From PMG-095 sp036496745 (lineage in GTDB: Bacteria > Myxococcota_A > Polyangia > Polyangiales > Polyangiaceae), in NCBI GenBank assembly GCA_036496745.1, contig DASXKQ010000234.1:1-64000 (forward strand): 64,000 bases of DNA. Reading direction: 5' to 3'. This document shows, piece after piece, positions 1 to 7,898 of this stretch. The stretch's first letter is position 1; each line of letters begins with the position of its first letter. The notes under the pieces are model-generated. The model had not been told where the DNA came from and did no database searches. It was given only the letters and a program-made list of their open reading frames with translations. The position numbers and the translations under genes were made by a program.

Positions 1-1407
1 GTTGGCCGCCTCCGTCGGGCCGAGGCTCTGGTTCTGCTGGCTGCAGCTCGCCATCGCGTTGCCCGTCTTGACGTTCGCCTTCCAGCCGCAGGCCGGTTTG
101 CAGCAATCCCAGTAGCGCGAGGCCCAACCGTTCGTGCCGCCTTGCACGGGCGGCGGTGGATTCGTGCAGGTACTCGCGCCCGCGCTACCTGCAGCGCCAC
201 TCATGCCACCGGCGCCGGCTCCGCCTTTGCCGCCGGCTCCCGCGCCGCTCGTGCCGGTGCCACCAGCGCCGCTGCCGCTCGTGCCGGTGCCGCCAGCGCC
301 GCTACCGCTCGCGCCGCCTGCGCCGGTCGCTGCGTTCTTGAACAGCCGCACGTTGTCGACCCAGAGATCGAGGTTGCCGTTCTGCCCATTCAATTGAAAG
401 ACGAAACCAAAGACGGCGGTTTTATCGAAAGGCGACTTGTTGCCACTCGTCATGGCGCTAAACTGCACGCGCACCTCGGTCCAATCCGCTGGCACGCTGA
501 AGTTTTGACCCCACGAATCCCAGCAGTCATTGGCCGTGTTGCTGTCGTCACAGGTTCCGGCCTCCGTGGTGCCGGCGATTTCCTTGGTGACGGCCATCGC
601 GCGCACCTGCCCAGACGCGCTGCCCTTCGCGTAGAAGGCGAAGCCGTCATACGCGCTGACGTCGTACACGTTGCGATTGGCAGTGTCCTTCGGGCGCACG
701 CCCACGTTGTTGAGGTCGAGCGCGAGGCCCGCGTAATTCGGAAACCCACTCGCCTGCGCGTGAGCTGCGTACGCGCTGCCGTTGTAGCCACCGGTCTGGG
801 GCGCGAAGCCGTTGGTGTTGGCAGTGTCGTTCGGCCCTGCCGGATTGACCGTGCCGTCGCTGAACGTGAACCAATTGCCCTGCCGACCTTGGGTCACGAT
901 GATGCGGCCGTCGGCGTCTTCCAGATCGTCGACCAAGTCTTCAGTGGGACCGCTCGGGCTGCCGCCGCTACCTGCCGTGCCCGTGCCGCCGCTGCCGCCG
1001 CTCGTAGCGCTGCCGCTGGTGCCGGTGCCCGCCGTGCCCGTACCCGCCGTGCCCGTACCCGCCGTGCCGCCGCTACTCATGCCACCGCTACCGTTCGGTG
1101 CGGGTACGCACTCACCCGAGCTGTCGCAGGTCAGTGATCCACAGTCGGCGTTCGTCGCGCAATTCTTTCGGCACACGCCGGCGAAGCATCGGCTGGCCAC
1201 GGCGCAGTCCGTGTCGGCCACGCAGGCCGTGAACCCGACGCACTGATTGGCGCTGCACTCTTGACCCGTGGGGCAGTCGCTATTCGACGTGCATTGTGGC
1301 GTGAACAACGCCGGCGGGCTGCCCGACGTGCAAGCGACGAACACGAAACCCAACGCCAGCAGACCGAGTGCGACGTGGGCAGCACGAATTCCAGCGTATT
1401 TTTTCAT
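1..1407 (-). CDS. Secreted GH45-family endoglucanase, lipoprotein (3' end beyond window)
   Basis: The reading frame runs from an ATG at 1407 through base 1 without a stop, so 469 residues are visible and the C-terminus lies outside. Residues 1-26 form a lipoprotein signal ending VFVAC. A Cys-rich segment (about 39-100) is followed by a Gly/Ser/Thr linker. An all-beta segment (about 145-350, beginning DLVDDLEDADGR) resembles carbohydrate-binding modules, and a second Gly/Ala-rich linker follows. Around residues 426-446 the protein reads NGWASRYWDCCKPACGW, the hallmark N-terminal signature of glycoside hydrolase family 45, in which the Asp (here D434) is a catalytic residue. GH45 enzymes cut beta-1,4-glucans. 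Expected location is the outer surface or outside the cell. The second catalytic Asp of the family would lie beyond the window edge. Family call is strong; activity is inferred. Confidence 0.85.
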   Translation of the reverse strand, partial: MKKYAGIRAAHVALGLLALGFVFVACTSGSPPALFTPQCTSNSDCPTGQECSANQCVGFTACVADTDCAVASRCFAGVCRKNCATNADCGSLTCDSSGECVPAPNGSGGMSSGGTAGTGTAGTGTAGTGTSGSATSGGSGGTGTAGSGGSPSGPTEDLVDDLEDADGRIIVTQGRQGNWFTFSDGTVNPAGPNDTANTNGFAPQTGGYNGSAYAAHAQASGFPNYAGLALDLNNVGVRPKDTANRNVYDVSAYDGFAFYAKGSASGQVRAMAVTKEIAGTTEAGTCDDSNTANDCWDSWGQNFSVPADWTEVRVQFSAMTSGNKSPFDKTAVFGFVFQLNGQNGNLDLWVDNVRLFKNAATGAGGASGSGAGGTGTSGSGAGGTGTSGAGAGGKGGAGAGGMSGAAGSAGASTCTNPPPPVQGGTNGWASRYWDCCKPACGWKANVKTGNAMASCSQQNQSLGPTEAAN

Positions 1408-1802
1408 AGTTCACTCAAAGCAGGTCGGCTCCGGCGCGGCTTACGACGCGGATCCGCCGATCACTGTCTCGATATGTAACCGGTTCCAGCCAATGAGTGC
1501 AAGCAGTCGCAGCACGGTGTGTGCTGAAATTTCGTGCGAACTCGCGCGCGCTTCGTGCGAACTCGCGCGCGAGGCTACAAAGCTTTGTCCGCGCTGCAAC
1601 GCCGGTCGTTCCATATGCGCGATGACGCGTTCGTGCTCGCTGAGCGTGATTCAGATTGAGAAAGCCATTTGCTTTTCAGGCGCCGCGATCGCGCCGCGGT
1701 GGTCGCTGACGATCAGGTCACACCAGTGCCGCGAGTAGTCGGAATCATCAACCTTACGGGTGAAGGTCGCGTGCCGCGTTGGCGAGTGCGCAGCGGGCTG
1801 GT
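1408..1802. other. Intergenic region between two minus-strand genes
   Basis: This 395-base stretch has no convincing gene; open frames here lack a ribosome-binding site and have the composition of shadow frames. It lies upstream of the GH45 gene and therefore should hold its promoter. The only structure I see is a tandem pair of 20-base direct repeats at 1531-1571, listed separately. Confidence 0.6.
1531..1571. repeat. Two-copy 20-base tandem direct repeat upstream of the GH45 gene
   Basis: The 20-mer ttcgtgcgaactcgcgcgcg occurs at 1531-1550 and again at 1552-1571, a 21-base period (two helical turns). The position, 125-165 bases upstream of the GH45 start codon, is compatible with a tandem regulator-binding site, but this is inference. 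Confidence 0.7.
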
Positions 1803-2477
1803 CTAGCGCTCTGCGCTCTTGGGTAGATCAGCGCAGGCGGCGGCAGGGTTCACTTTGCACAGCTCGCGAGAACGCTCGACCAATGCGTCCGCGTTGCGAT
1901 CACTTTGGGGCACACCGTTACCGGCGCGATAGCGATCCGCGAGCGTGATGCACGCGGTCGGGGAGTTCTTGTCGCATTGCGAGAGCCAGTGCGTGAGCGC
2001 AATCTTGCGGTAATTGGCGGCCTTTGCCGGATCCGTGACGCCGGCACTGCCTTGCTCATACGCGGCGGCGGCGAGGTCGCACTCCGCCGCGTCCTTTTGA
2101 TCACAGCGCATCTCTACGCGTAAGAGCTCGGCTTTCGTGCTCGGTAAGGGCGCGCTCGGCAGAGGGAGCGCGTTCGCCGTAGAAGCAGCAGGAGCAGCAA
2201 CGCTCGCGACGGCAGGCGCCGGAATACTCGTGGGCGGTGCGCTCGCACTGCCGCTCGTTGCTGCGATGGGTGACTCCACGGGTGCTTGACTCGAAGACAC
2301 CGGCACGGACGCCACGGAGGCTACCGATGGCGTCGCGTTTGAGACCGGTTTCATAGCTGCCGTGACCGGCGCGCTCGCCGGCGGCGGTGGTGTCGCAGCG
2401 GGCGAGCCGAACAGCGCCGCGACTGCGCCAGCCGCGCTGCCGATTGCGATCGCCAAGGCCGTCGAGCGGGCGCTCAT
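1803..2477 (-). CDS. Membrane-anchored or secreted protein with Sel1-like C-terminal repeats
   Basis: A 224-residue protein. Residues 6-24 are a hydrophobic N-terminal helix (signal or anchor), and residues 25-125 are a Pro/Ala/Ser/Val-rich disordered linker. The C-terminal hundred residues contain Cys-bearing helical repeats such as CDLAAAAYEQGSAG and CITLADRYRAGNG, which resemble Sel1/TPR-like repeats used for protein-protein contacts. Its ATG overlaps the stop of the upstream oligopeptidase gene (ATGA at 2474-2477), so the two are translationally coupled. Function unknown; a role with the peptidase is only suggested by coupling. Confidence 0.75.
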   Translation of the reverse strand: MSARSTALAIAIGSAAGAVAALFGSPAATPPPPASAPVTAAMKPVSNATPSVASVASVPVSSSQAPVESPIAATSGSASAPPTSIPAPAVASVAAPAASTANALPLPSAPLPSTKAELLRVEMRCDQKDAAECDLAAAAYEQGSAGVTDPAKAANYRKIALTHWLSQCDKNSPTACITLADRYRAGNGVPQSDRNADALVERSRELCKVNPAAACADLPKSAER

Positions 2478-4525
2478 GCCAAGAGCCCTTGTCGTTCGAG
2501 CAGCGCGTCGACGCGCGGCGGGCGACCCATGAAGGCGACGAACAAGCTCAACGGGTCTTCGCTGTCGCCGCGCGCAAGAATGCGATCCCTGAGTTCGTGG
2601 CCGACCCGCTCGTTCAAGATGCCCTCGGCCTTGAAACGGCTGAAAGCATCGGCATCCAGCACTTCAGCCCACTTGTAGGAGTAGTAGCCGGCGGCGTAGC
2701 CCACGGGGTGACTGAACAAGTGCGAGAAGCTCGCCAGCATGCCGTACTCGGTCGGCAACGGCGCCGGCGCGTGGCGAGCCAGGATCTGCTGGCCAAACGC
2801 CAGCGGATCCTTGTCTTTACTCGGGTCGTAGTCGATGTGCAGTGCGAGATCGACGGCGGCAAAGCCGAGCTGACGCATTTGCATGCTGGCTGCTCGGAAG
2901 GTGCTGGCCGCTCGCAAAGGCTCGAGCAGCGCCACGGGCAACGGCGCATCGGTTTGGTAGTGACGAGCGAACAGGTCGAGTGCTTCGCGCTCGGTGCACC
3001 AATTCTCCATGAGCTGCGAGGGCAGCTCGACGAAATCCTGGGCGACGCGCGTGCCGGCGAGGCTTCGCACGCTCACGCGACTCAAGCAATGGTGCAAGAG
3101 GTGCCCGAACTCGTGAAAGAGCGTCTCCACGTCGCGATGGAGCAGCAGCGACGGCTGACCGCCGCTCGGGGGACTCGCGTTCAGGCAAAACACCGCCTGG
3201 TTGGGGGAGGGCGGTACGGCCGAGACCAGCCCGTGCATCCAAGCTCCGGCGCGCTTGTTTTCACGCGGATAGAGGTCCACGTAAAACGTGCCGAGCTCCG
3301 CGCCACTCGCGTCGCACAGTCGATACGGACGCACCTGCGCGTCCCAGGTGGGCAAGCCCGGTGCCACTTGGATGCGCACGTCGAACAAGCGCTCCGCGAG
3401 CGCGAACGCGCCGTCGAGCACGCGTTCGGCGGGGAAGTACGCGCGCAGCTCTTCTTCGTCCAGCGCGTAGCGCGCCCGGCGCAACTTTTCCACGTAGTAG
3501 CTGACGTCCCAGGGCTCGAGCGGCGGCGCGGCGTCTCCTTCGAGCTCCTTTCTGAACGACAAGAGTTCCGCGCGTTCACGCTCGAACGCCGCCTCTGTGC
3601 GCGAGCGCAGCTCGGCCACGAAGCGAGTGGCGTCGGCGCCCGTCTTGGCCATCCGATCGTCGAGCAAAAAATCGGCAAAATCGCGGAAGCCGAGCAAGTT
3701 CGCCTTTTCGCGGCGAAGCTCGAGAATTTGCTGGATCAGCGGTCGATTGTCGTGCGCGCCGAAGGTCGCGCGATCGCTCTGCGCGCGCCAGACGCGTTCG
3801 CGGATGCCGCTGTCGTCCGCGTAGGTGAGCAGCGCAATCAGACTCGGGGCTTGCAGCGTGAAGCGGAAGCCCGGCTTTTGCTTGCTCTGCGCGTTCTCGC
3901 GGGCCGCGGCCTTCGCGGACTCGGGCAGTCCGGACAGGCTCGCTTCGTCTTCCAACAACAGCTCGAACTCGTTGGTGGAGTCGAGCACGTTTTGCGAAAA
4001 GCGTGTCGTGAGTAGGCTGAGCTCGCCGTCGATCGCTTGCAAACGTTGCTTCTTGTCGCTCGCGAGCTCGGCGCCGCTGCGTTTGAAGTCCGCCAGCGTT
4101 TTGTGCAGAAGCCGCGCGCGCGTGGCGTCGAGCGCTTTGGCCTCGGCGGTCTGAGAAAACTCGTTGAGCACGCGCCAGAGCCCCGGATCGAGCGGGATGC
4201 TCGACCAGAGCGCGCTCACGTCCGGCAGTACGGCGTTGTACGCCGCGCGCAGGGCGGGCGTGGTGGCGACGCTTTCCAGATGCTCGACGAGGGACATCGC
4301 GACCTCGAGCCGCTCCGTCGCTTGCTCGAGCTCGGCCAACGTCGACTCGTAGCGGTACGGCGCGCTCGTGTTGGCGAGTTCCTGCAAACGCTGGCGCGTC
4401 TCGGCGAGCAGGGCGTGTACCGCGGGCTCTACGTGCTCGGCTCGAATGCGATCGAAAGGGAGCGGACGAGTCAGGTAGAGCAGCGGATTTTCGTCGGACA
4501 CGGCGAGCGAGAATCTAGCAAACAA
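2474..4525 (-). CDS. M3 family oligopeptidase (oligopeptidase A / thimet-type zinc metallopeptidase)
   Basis: A 683-residue protein, the usual size of OpdA/PrlC-type enzymes, which degrade short peptides in the cytoplasm and clear cleaved signal peptides. The zinc site is intact: H471-E-F-G-H475 within TLFHEFGHLLHH, and a downstream glutamate in FVELPSQLMENW (E500) as third ligand. No signal peptide is seen, in keeping with a cytoplasmic enzyme. The N-terminus carries the family-typical segment around DRIRAEHVEPAV. The annotated ATG is the most upstream plausible start; residues 1-10 could be extra. The gene is first in a two-gene unit with the Sel1-like protein. Confidence 0.93.
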   Translation of the reverse strand: MFARFSLAVSDENPLLYLTRPLPFDRIRAEHVEPAVHALLAETRQRLQELANTSAPYRYESTLAELEQATERLEVAMSLVEHLESVATTPALRAAYNAVLPDVSALWSSIPLDPGLWRVLNEFSQTAEAKALDATRARLLHKTLADFKRSGAELASDKKQRLQAIDGELSLLTTRFSQNVLDSTNEFELLLEDEASLSGLPESAKAAARENAQSKQKPGFRFTLQAPSLIALLTYADDSGIRERVWRAQSDRATFGAHDNRPLIQQILELRREKANLLGFRDFADFLLDDRMAKTGADATRFVAELRSRTEAAFERERAELLSFRKELEGDAAPPLEPWDVSYYVEKLRRARYALDEEELRAYFPAERVLDGAFALAERLFDVRIQVAPGLPTWDAQVRPYRLCDASGAELGTFYVDLYPRENKRAGAWMHGLVSAVPPSPNQAVFCLNASPPSGGQPSLLLHRDVETLFHEFGHLLHHCLSRVSVRSLAGTRVAQDFVELPSQLMENWCTEREALDLFARHYQTDAPLPVALLEPLRAASTFRAASMQMRQLGFAAVDLALHIDYDPSKDKDPLAFGQQILARHAPAPLPTEYGMLASFSHLFSHPVGYAAGYYSYKWAEVLDADAFSRFKAEGILNERVGHELRDRILARGDSEDPLSLFVAFMGRPPRVDALLERQGLLA

Positions 4526-4648
4526 TCCGGGCGCTTGACGGCCTGCTTGGTGCAGGCAGCCACGTCGCTGATTTTGAGGTGTAAGGGCGCTCTTCTAGCC
4601 GCGTTTTTCTGGTCGTCGCGGGAATCCCCCGCGCGAGGTGAAGAGTTA

Positions 4649-5542
4649 ATGAAGCGAACGCGAGCTTGGTCGATGCTGGTTCTGGGCGGTGTGTTGATCG
4701 CAGGCTGCCACGCGGCAAAGGACGAAGCGCCTCCGGCCGCGGAGCGCGTGACGGTGGGTGCGCCCGCGCCGCCCGCGGCGGCGAGCGCAGCGACCAGCAA
4801 CGGGCCGAGCGTAGTCCCGCTGGATGGCCAAGCAACGGCTCGCAAGGTGATGCGCAAGGCCGAACTCACGCTGGAAGTGCGTGCGCCGGCGCAGGCGGAG
4901 ACAGAAGTCACCTCGATTGCCGAGCGCGCGGGCGGCTACATAGCGAGTTCGACGCGCGAGGTGCGCGCGGACGAGGGTGCACGCGCGCTCTGCCGGGTGA
5001 CACTGACCTTGCGCGTACCTTCCGACAGGCTCGGTAGCGTGCTCGCGGACGTGAAGCGGCTCGGTATCGGCAGCGCGACGGAGAACATCACGTCCGACGA
5101 CGTCACCGACGAATACATCGACCTCGAAGCGCGCCTCAAGAATCAGCGCGCGATGGAAGAGCAGTTTCGTGAGCTCTTGAAGCGGGCGAGCTCCGTCGAA
5201 GACGCGCTGAAGGTCGAGCAGCAGCTCGGCAGCGTGCGCACCGAGATCGATCGCATGGAGGGCCGGCGTCGCTTCATCGACCAAGAGAGCGCGTTCTCTA
5301 CGGTCACGCTCACCTTGAGCGAAGCGCGACCGCTCGTGGCAGCGACGCCGAGCGGGTTCGGCGTGAGCGTGCGCGAGGCCGTCAGTGACTCGCTCGAGCT
5401 CGCTGCGGGCCTGCTCACGGGCGCGATTCGGCTGACGGGCGTGCTCTTGCCGCTCGCCCTCCTGCTCGGCTTGCCGCTCGCTCTCGCGTTGCGTTGGCTG
5501 CGCAGGGCGCGCCGCGCGCGGTTGGCGGAGATTTCAGGCTAA
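4649..5542 (+). CDS. DUF4349 domain lipoprotein
   Basis: The 297-residue protein starts at an ATG preceded by gcgaggtg. Residues 1-20 are a lipoprotein signal peptide with lipobox IAGC (C20). Upstream in-frame codons oppose the oligopeptidase gene and are not needed. A Pro/Ala linker is followed by a DUF4349 domain (about 70-235) that includes a charged coiled-coil segment (LEARLKNQRAMEEQFRELL, then VEQQLGSVRTEIDRMEGRR). The C-terminus has one transmembrane helix (about 262-283) and a basic tail. The domain's biochemical role is not known. A lipidated N-terminus together with a C-terminal membrane helix suggests an envelope-spanning position. The next gene follows after 10 bases. Confidence 0.88.
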   Translation: MKRTRAWSMLVLGGVLIAGCHAAKDEAPPAAERVTVGAPAPPAAASAATSNGPSVVPLDGQATARKVMRKAELTLEVRAPAQAETEVTSIAERAGGYIASSTREVRADEGARALCRVTLTLRVPSDRLGSVLADVKRLGIGSATENITSDDVTDEYIDLEARLKNQRAMEEQFRELLKRASSVEDALKVEQQLGSVRTEIDRMEGRRRFIDQESAFSTVTLTLSEARPLVAATPSGFGVSVREAVSDSLELAAGLLTGAIRLTGVLLPLALLLGLPLALALRWLRRARRARLAEISG

Positions 5543-5552
5543 CCTTCGGCGA

Positions 5553-7190
5553 GTGCCTGAACGATCCGCGCTGAGCCGGCGCCAAGCGCTCGAGCTCCTG
5601 CTGGGAGCTCCGCTCGCCGCGCAGGCGTGCCGGCACGCTCGCCCTCGCGCTTACCCGGGGCGATTGCTGGGTGCTTCCTCGCAAGTCGGGCATCGCTTGC
5701 GCGACGCGACGCTCGCTCAGGCGCCCGCAGAGGAGACCGAGCTCGGCGTGGCGATCGTCGGCGCTGGTCCGAGTGGACTCTCGGCCGCCTGGCGGCTCGA
5801 GCGACTCGGGTACCGCGATTTCCAAGTCTTCGAGCTCGAGCCACAGGCCGGTGGCACTTCAGCCTATGGTCGCGACGGCGTGGTGCCCTATCCGTGGGGC
5901 GCGCACTACGTCCCAATGCCGAGCGAAAAAAATCCGGCGCTCGTCACCCTTCTGGCTGAAGTGGGCGCGCTCTCGGTCGCCCCCGCTGGGCAGCTCGTGC
6001 CGAGCGAGCGCGCGCTGATCCGCGAGCCGGACGAGCGCTTGTTCATCGACGGCAGCTGGCAAGCAGGCCTCTTTCCGCGCGCCGGCGCGAGCGCCGAGGA
6101 TTTGGCGGAAATGGCGCGCTTCGAGCAGCTAATCGCGCGCTGGGTCGCCTTTCGTGACGCGCGAGGCCGGCGCGCGTTTGCCGTGCCGATGCGGCTCGCC
6201 TCGGACGCAGCGGAAGTGAAAGAACTCGATCGGATTTCGGCGGCGAGCCTGCTGCGAGCCCAGGGTTTCAAGTCGGCGCGCGTTCGCTGGTACGCCGAGT
6301 ATGCTTGTCGCGACGACTACGGCCTGGATCTCGAGCACACGAGCGCCTGGGCGTTCTTGTTCTATTTCTGCGCGCGCGTCGCGGAGCCAGGCGGCCCATC
6401 GCAACCGTTTCTGAGCTGGCCGGAGGGCAACGGCCATTTGGTGGCGCACCTCGCGTCCGTAGCCGGCGAACGCCTGCGCACGAATCAGCTGGTGACCGAC
6501 GTCGAGCGCGACGCGCGTGGCGTGCGCCTCGCCGTGCTGGATGCTCCGAGCGGTAAGATGCGCGCGTATCGTGCGTCCGCGGTGATCCTGGCGGTGCCGA
6601 AATTCGTCGTGCCGCGCGTGCTCGGGGCCTACCGTGCCGCGCCGCCCAGCGACCTTGCCGCGTTCCAATACGGTTCGTGGCTGGTCGCCAATCTGCACTT
6701 GCGGTGTCGGCCGGCGAGCAAAGGCTTTCCGTTTGCGTGGGACAACGTGCTCTACGACAGCCCCTCGCTCGGCTACGTGGTCGCGACGCACCAGACCCTG
6801 GCCGATCTCGGTCCTACGATTTGGACCTACTATTTGCCGCTCGTCGGGGATGCGCAGGCCGAACGCCGCAAGCTCGAGGCGCTGGATCGCGAGCAGTGCG
6901 TCGACTCGATCGTGAGCGATCTCGCGCGAGCCCACCAAGGACTCGAGGACGCGATCGAGCGCATCGACGTGTGGCGCTGGGGTCATGCGATGATCTCGCC
7001 ACGCCCAGGCTTCATTTGGGGTGGGGCACGCGAACACGCGGCCGAGCCGCTCGCTGACCGTATTTTCTTCGCGCATTCCGATCTCTCGGGCCTCGCGTTG
7101 TTCGAGGAAGCGCAGGATCGCGGCGTGCGGGCCGCGGAGGCGGCGCTGCGGGCGCTCGGCCGCGACGTCCCCGAACTGACGCCCGGCTAA
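5553..7190 (+). CDS. FAD-dependent oxidoreductase (flavin amine oxidase-like), probable Tat export
   Basis: A 545-residue protein from a GTG start. The N-terminus contains LSRRQALELLLGAPLAAQAC, twin arginines followed by a hydrophobic stretch, resembling a Tat signal and possibly a lipobox Cys. Residues 65-95 hold the Rossmann dinucleotide-binding motif VAIVGAGPSGLSAAWRLERLG with a Glu about 20 residues later. The C-terminal GxxFFxHSDxSG-type segment (ADRIFFAHSDLSGLALFEEA) closes the FAD site, as in flavin amine oxidases and phytoene-desaturase-like enzymes. The substrate cannot be read from the sequence. It lies 10 bases downstream of the DUF4349 gene, so co-transcription is likely. Confidence 0.82.
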   Translation: MPERSALSRRQALELLLGAPLAAQACRHARPRAYPGRLLGASSQVGHRLRDATLAQAPAEETELGVAIVGAGPSGLSAAWRLERLGYRDFQVFELEPQAGGTSAYGRDGVVPYPWGAHYVPMPSEKNPALVTLLAEVGALSVAPAGQLVPSERALIREPDERLFIDGSWQAGLFPRAGASAEDLAEMARFEQLIARWVAFRDARGRRAFAVPMRLASDAAEVKELDRISAASLLRAQGFKSARVRWYAEYACRDDYGLDLEHTSAWAFLFYFCARVAEPGGPSQPFLSWPEGNGHLVAHLASVAGERLRTNQLVTDVERDARGVRLAVLDAPSGKMRAYRASAVILAVPKFVVPRVLGAYRAAPPSDLAAFQYGSWLVANLHLRCRPASKGFPFAWDNVLYDSPSLGYVVATHQTLADLGPTIWTYYLPLVGDAQAERRKLEALDREQCVDSIVSDLARAHQGLEDAIERIDVWRWGHAMISPRPGFIWGGAREHAAEPLADRIFFAHSDLSGLALFEEAQDRGVRAAEAALRALGRDVPELTPG

Positions 7191-7419
7191 GGCTCGGCCA
7201 CCCTGCGGCGCTCGTCCCTTGAAGTCAATTGATCTGCCAATTGCTTTTTAGTGATCCTTCTCGAATCCGAGTTCGGACTGCCTGTTTGATCATCTACTGG
7301 GGCAATCACCGAATAAACAGATGGTCAGGTAGCAAAGACAACGTGATCGAGTTGCCCTCACAGCACTCGAAATATTCGATTGCGTATCTCGCTAAAGCCC
7401 AGTTAGTCTCCAGCCACCC
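7191..7419. promoter_or_regulatory. AT-richer intergenic region upstream of the small DNA-binding-like protein
   Basis: About 230 bases are visibly richer in A/T than the surroundings (for example the stretch around 7225-7260 and 7370-7385). I find no protein-coding frame with gene-like composition. The region probably carries the promoter of the 7420 gene; no clear -35/-10 pair can be assigned. Confidence 0.4.
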
Positions 7420-7800
7420 ATGAGCAAAATCGACTCCCTAGTTTCCGACTTCGTCGTTGCCCTCCGCAAAGCCATTGCACAAGAAGCCGCCGCTGCGTTT
7501 GCCAGCGTTGCCGGTGGCGAGAGCCCCGTCTCGTTCGGCGGTGGCGGCCGCGTCGCGGGTAAAAAGAGCGCTCCGCGAGCGCGGGCCAAAGGTGCCAAGC
7601 GCACGCCGGAGGCGATCGAGGCGCAAACCAAGAATCTACTCGCAACCATCAAAAAATCCCCAGGCTCGTCGATTGAACAGCTGTCTGACTTCCTGAAGAT
7701 CTCGACCAAGGACCTGGCGTTGCCGGTCTTGAAGCTATGGGACTCCAAGTCGATTAAGACGACTGGGCAGAAGCGCGGCACCAAGTATTTCCCGAAGTGA
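7420..7800 (+). CDS. Small basic protein with C-terminal winged-helix-like domain
   Basis: A 126-residue protein. The N-terminal 28 residues form an amphipathic helix (IDSLVSDFVVALRKAIAQ), then comes a Gly/Lys/Arg-rich linker (about 40-65, GKKSAPRARAKGAKR). The C-terminal 60 residues (QTKNLLATIKKSPG ... SIEQLSDFLKIS ... LKLWDSKSIKTTGQKRG.KYF) have the helix spacing and basic wing expected of a small winged-helix DNA-binding fold. I do not recognise a named family. A nucleoid or transcription-modulating role is inference from composition. It is flanked by long spacers and probably transcribed alone. Confidence 0.75.
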   Translation: MSKIDSLVSDFVVALRKAIAQEAAAAFASVAGGESPVSFGGGGRVAGKKSAPRARAKGAKRTPEAIEAQTKNLLATIKKSPGSSIEQLSDFLKISTKDLALPVLKLWDSKSIKTTGQKRGTKYFPK

Positions 7801-7898
7801 CCCGTTAGTTGGGTTGTCTCGGCGGCAGCCGAGGAGCACACGCCGAGCCTGATCGGATTTCGGGCTCCGCGTCTCGGCTTCAGCTATGCTCCCGCCGC

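Noticed and set aside
142..1137. Plus-strand open frame opposite the GH45 gene
   Set aside because: Arg/Ala-rich repetitive translation is an antisense reading of the Gly/Ser/Thr linkers; the minus-strand frame has the signal peptide and GH45 signature.
2387..4015. Long open frame (over 500 codons) on the plus strand antisense to the M3 oligopeptidase gene
   Set aside because: It mirrors the codon bias of the real gene; the translation is His/Arg/Glu-rich without domains, and the opposite strand has an intact zinc peptidase.
7229..7423. Short plus-strand open frame of 64 codons in the A/T-rich spacer
   Set aside because: No ribosome-binding site, overlaps the start of the 7420 gene and has a composition unlike any gene in the window.
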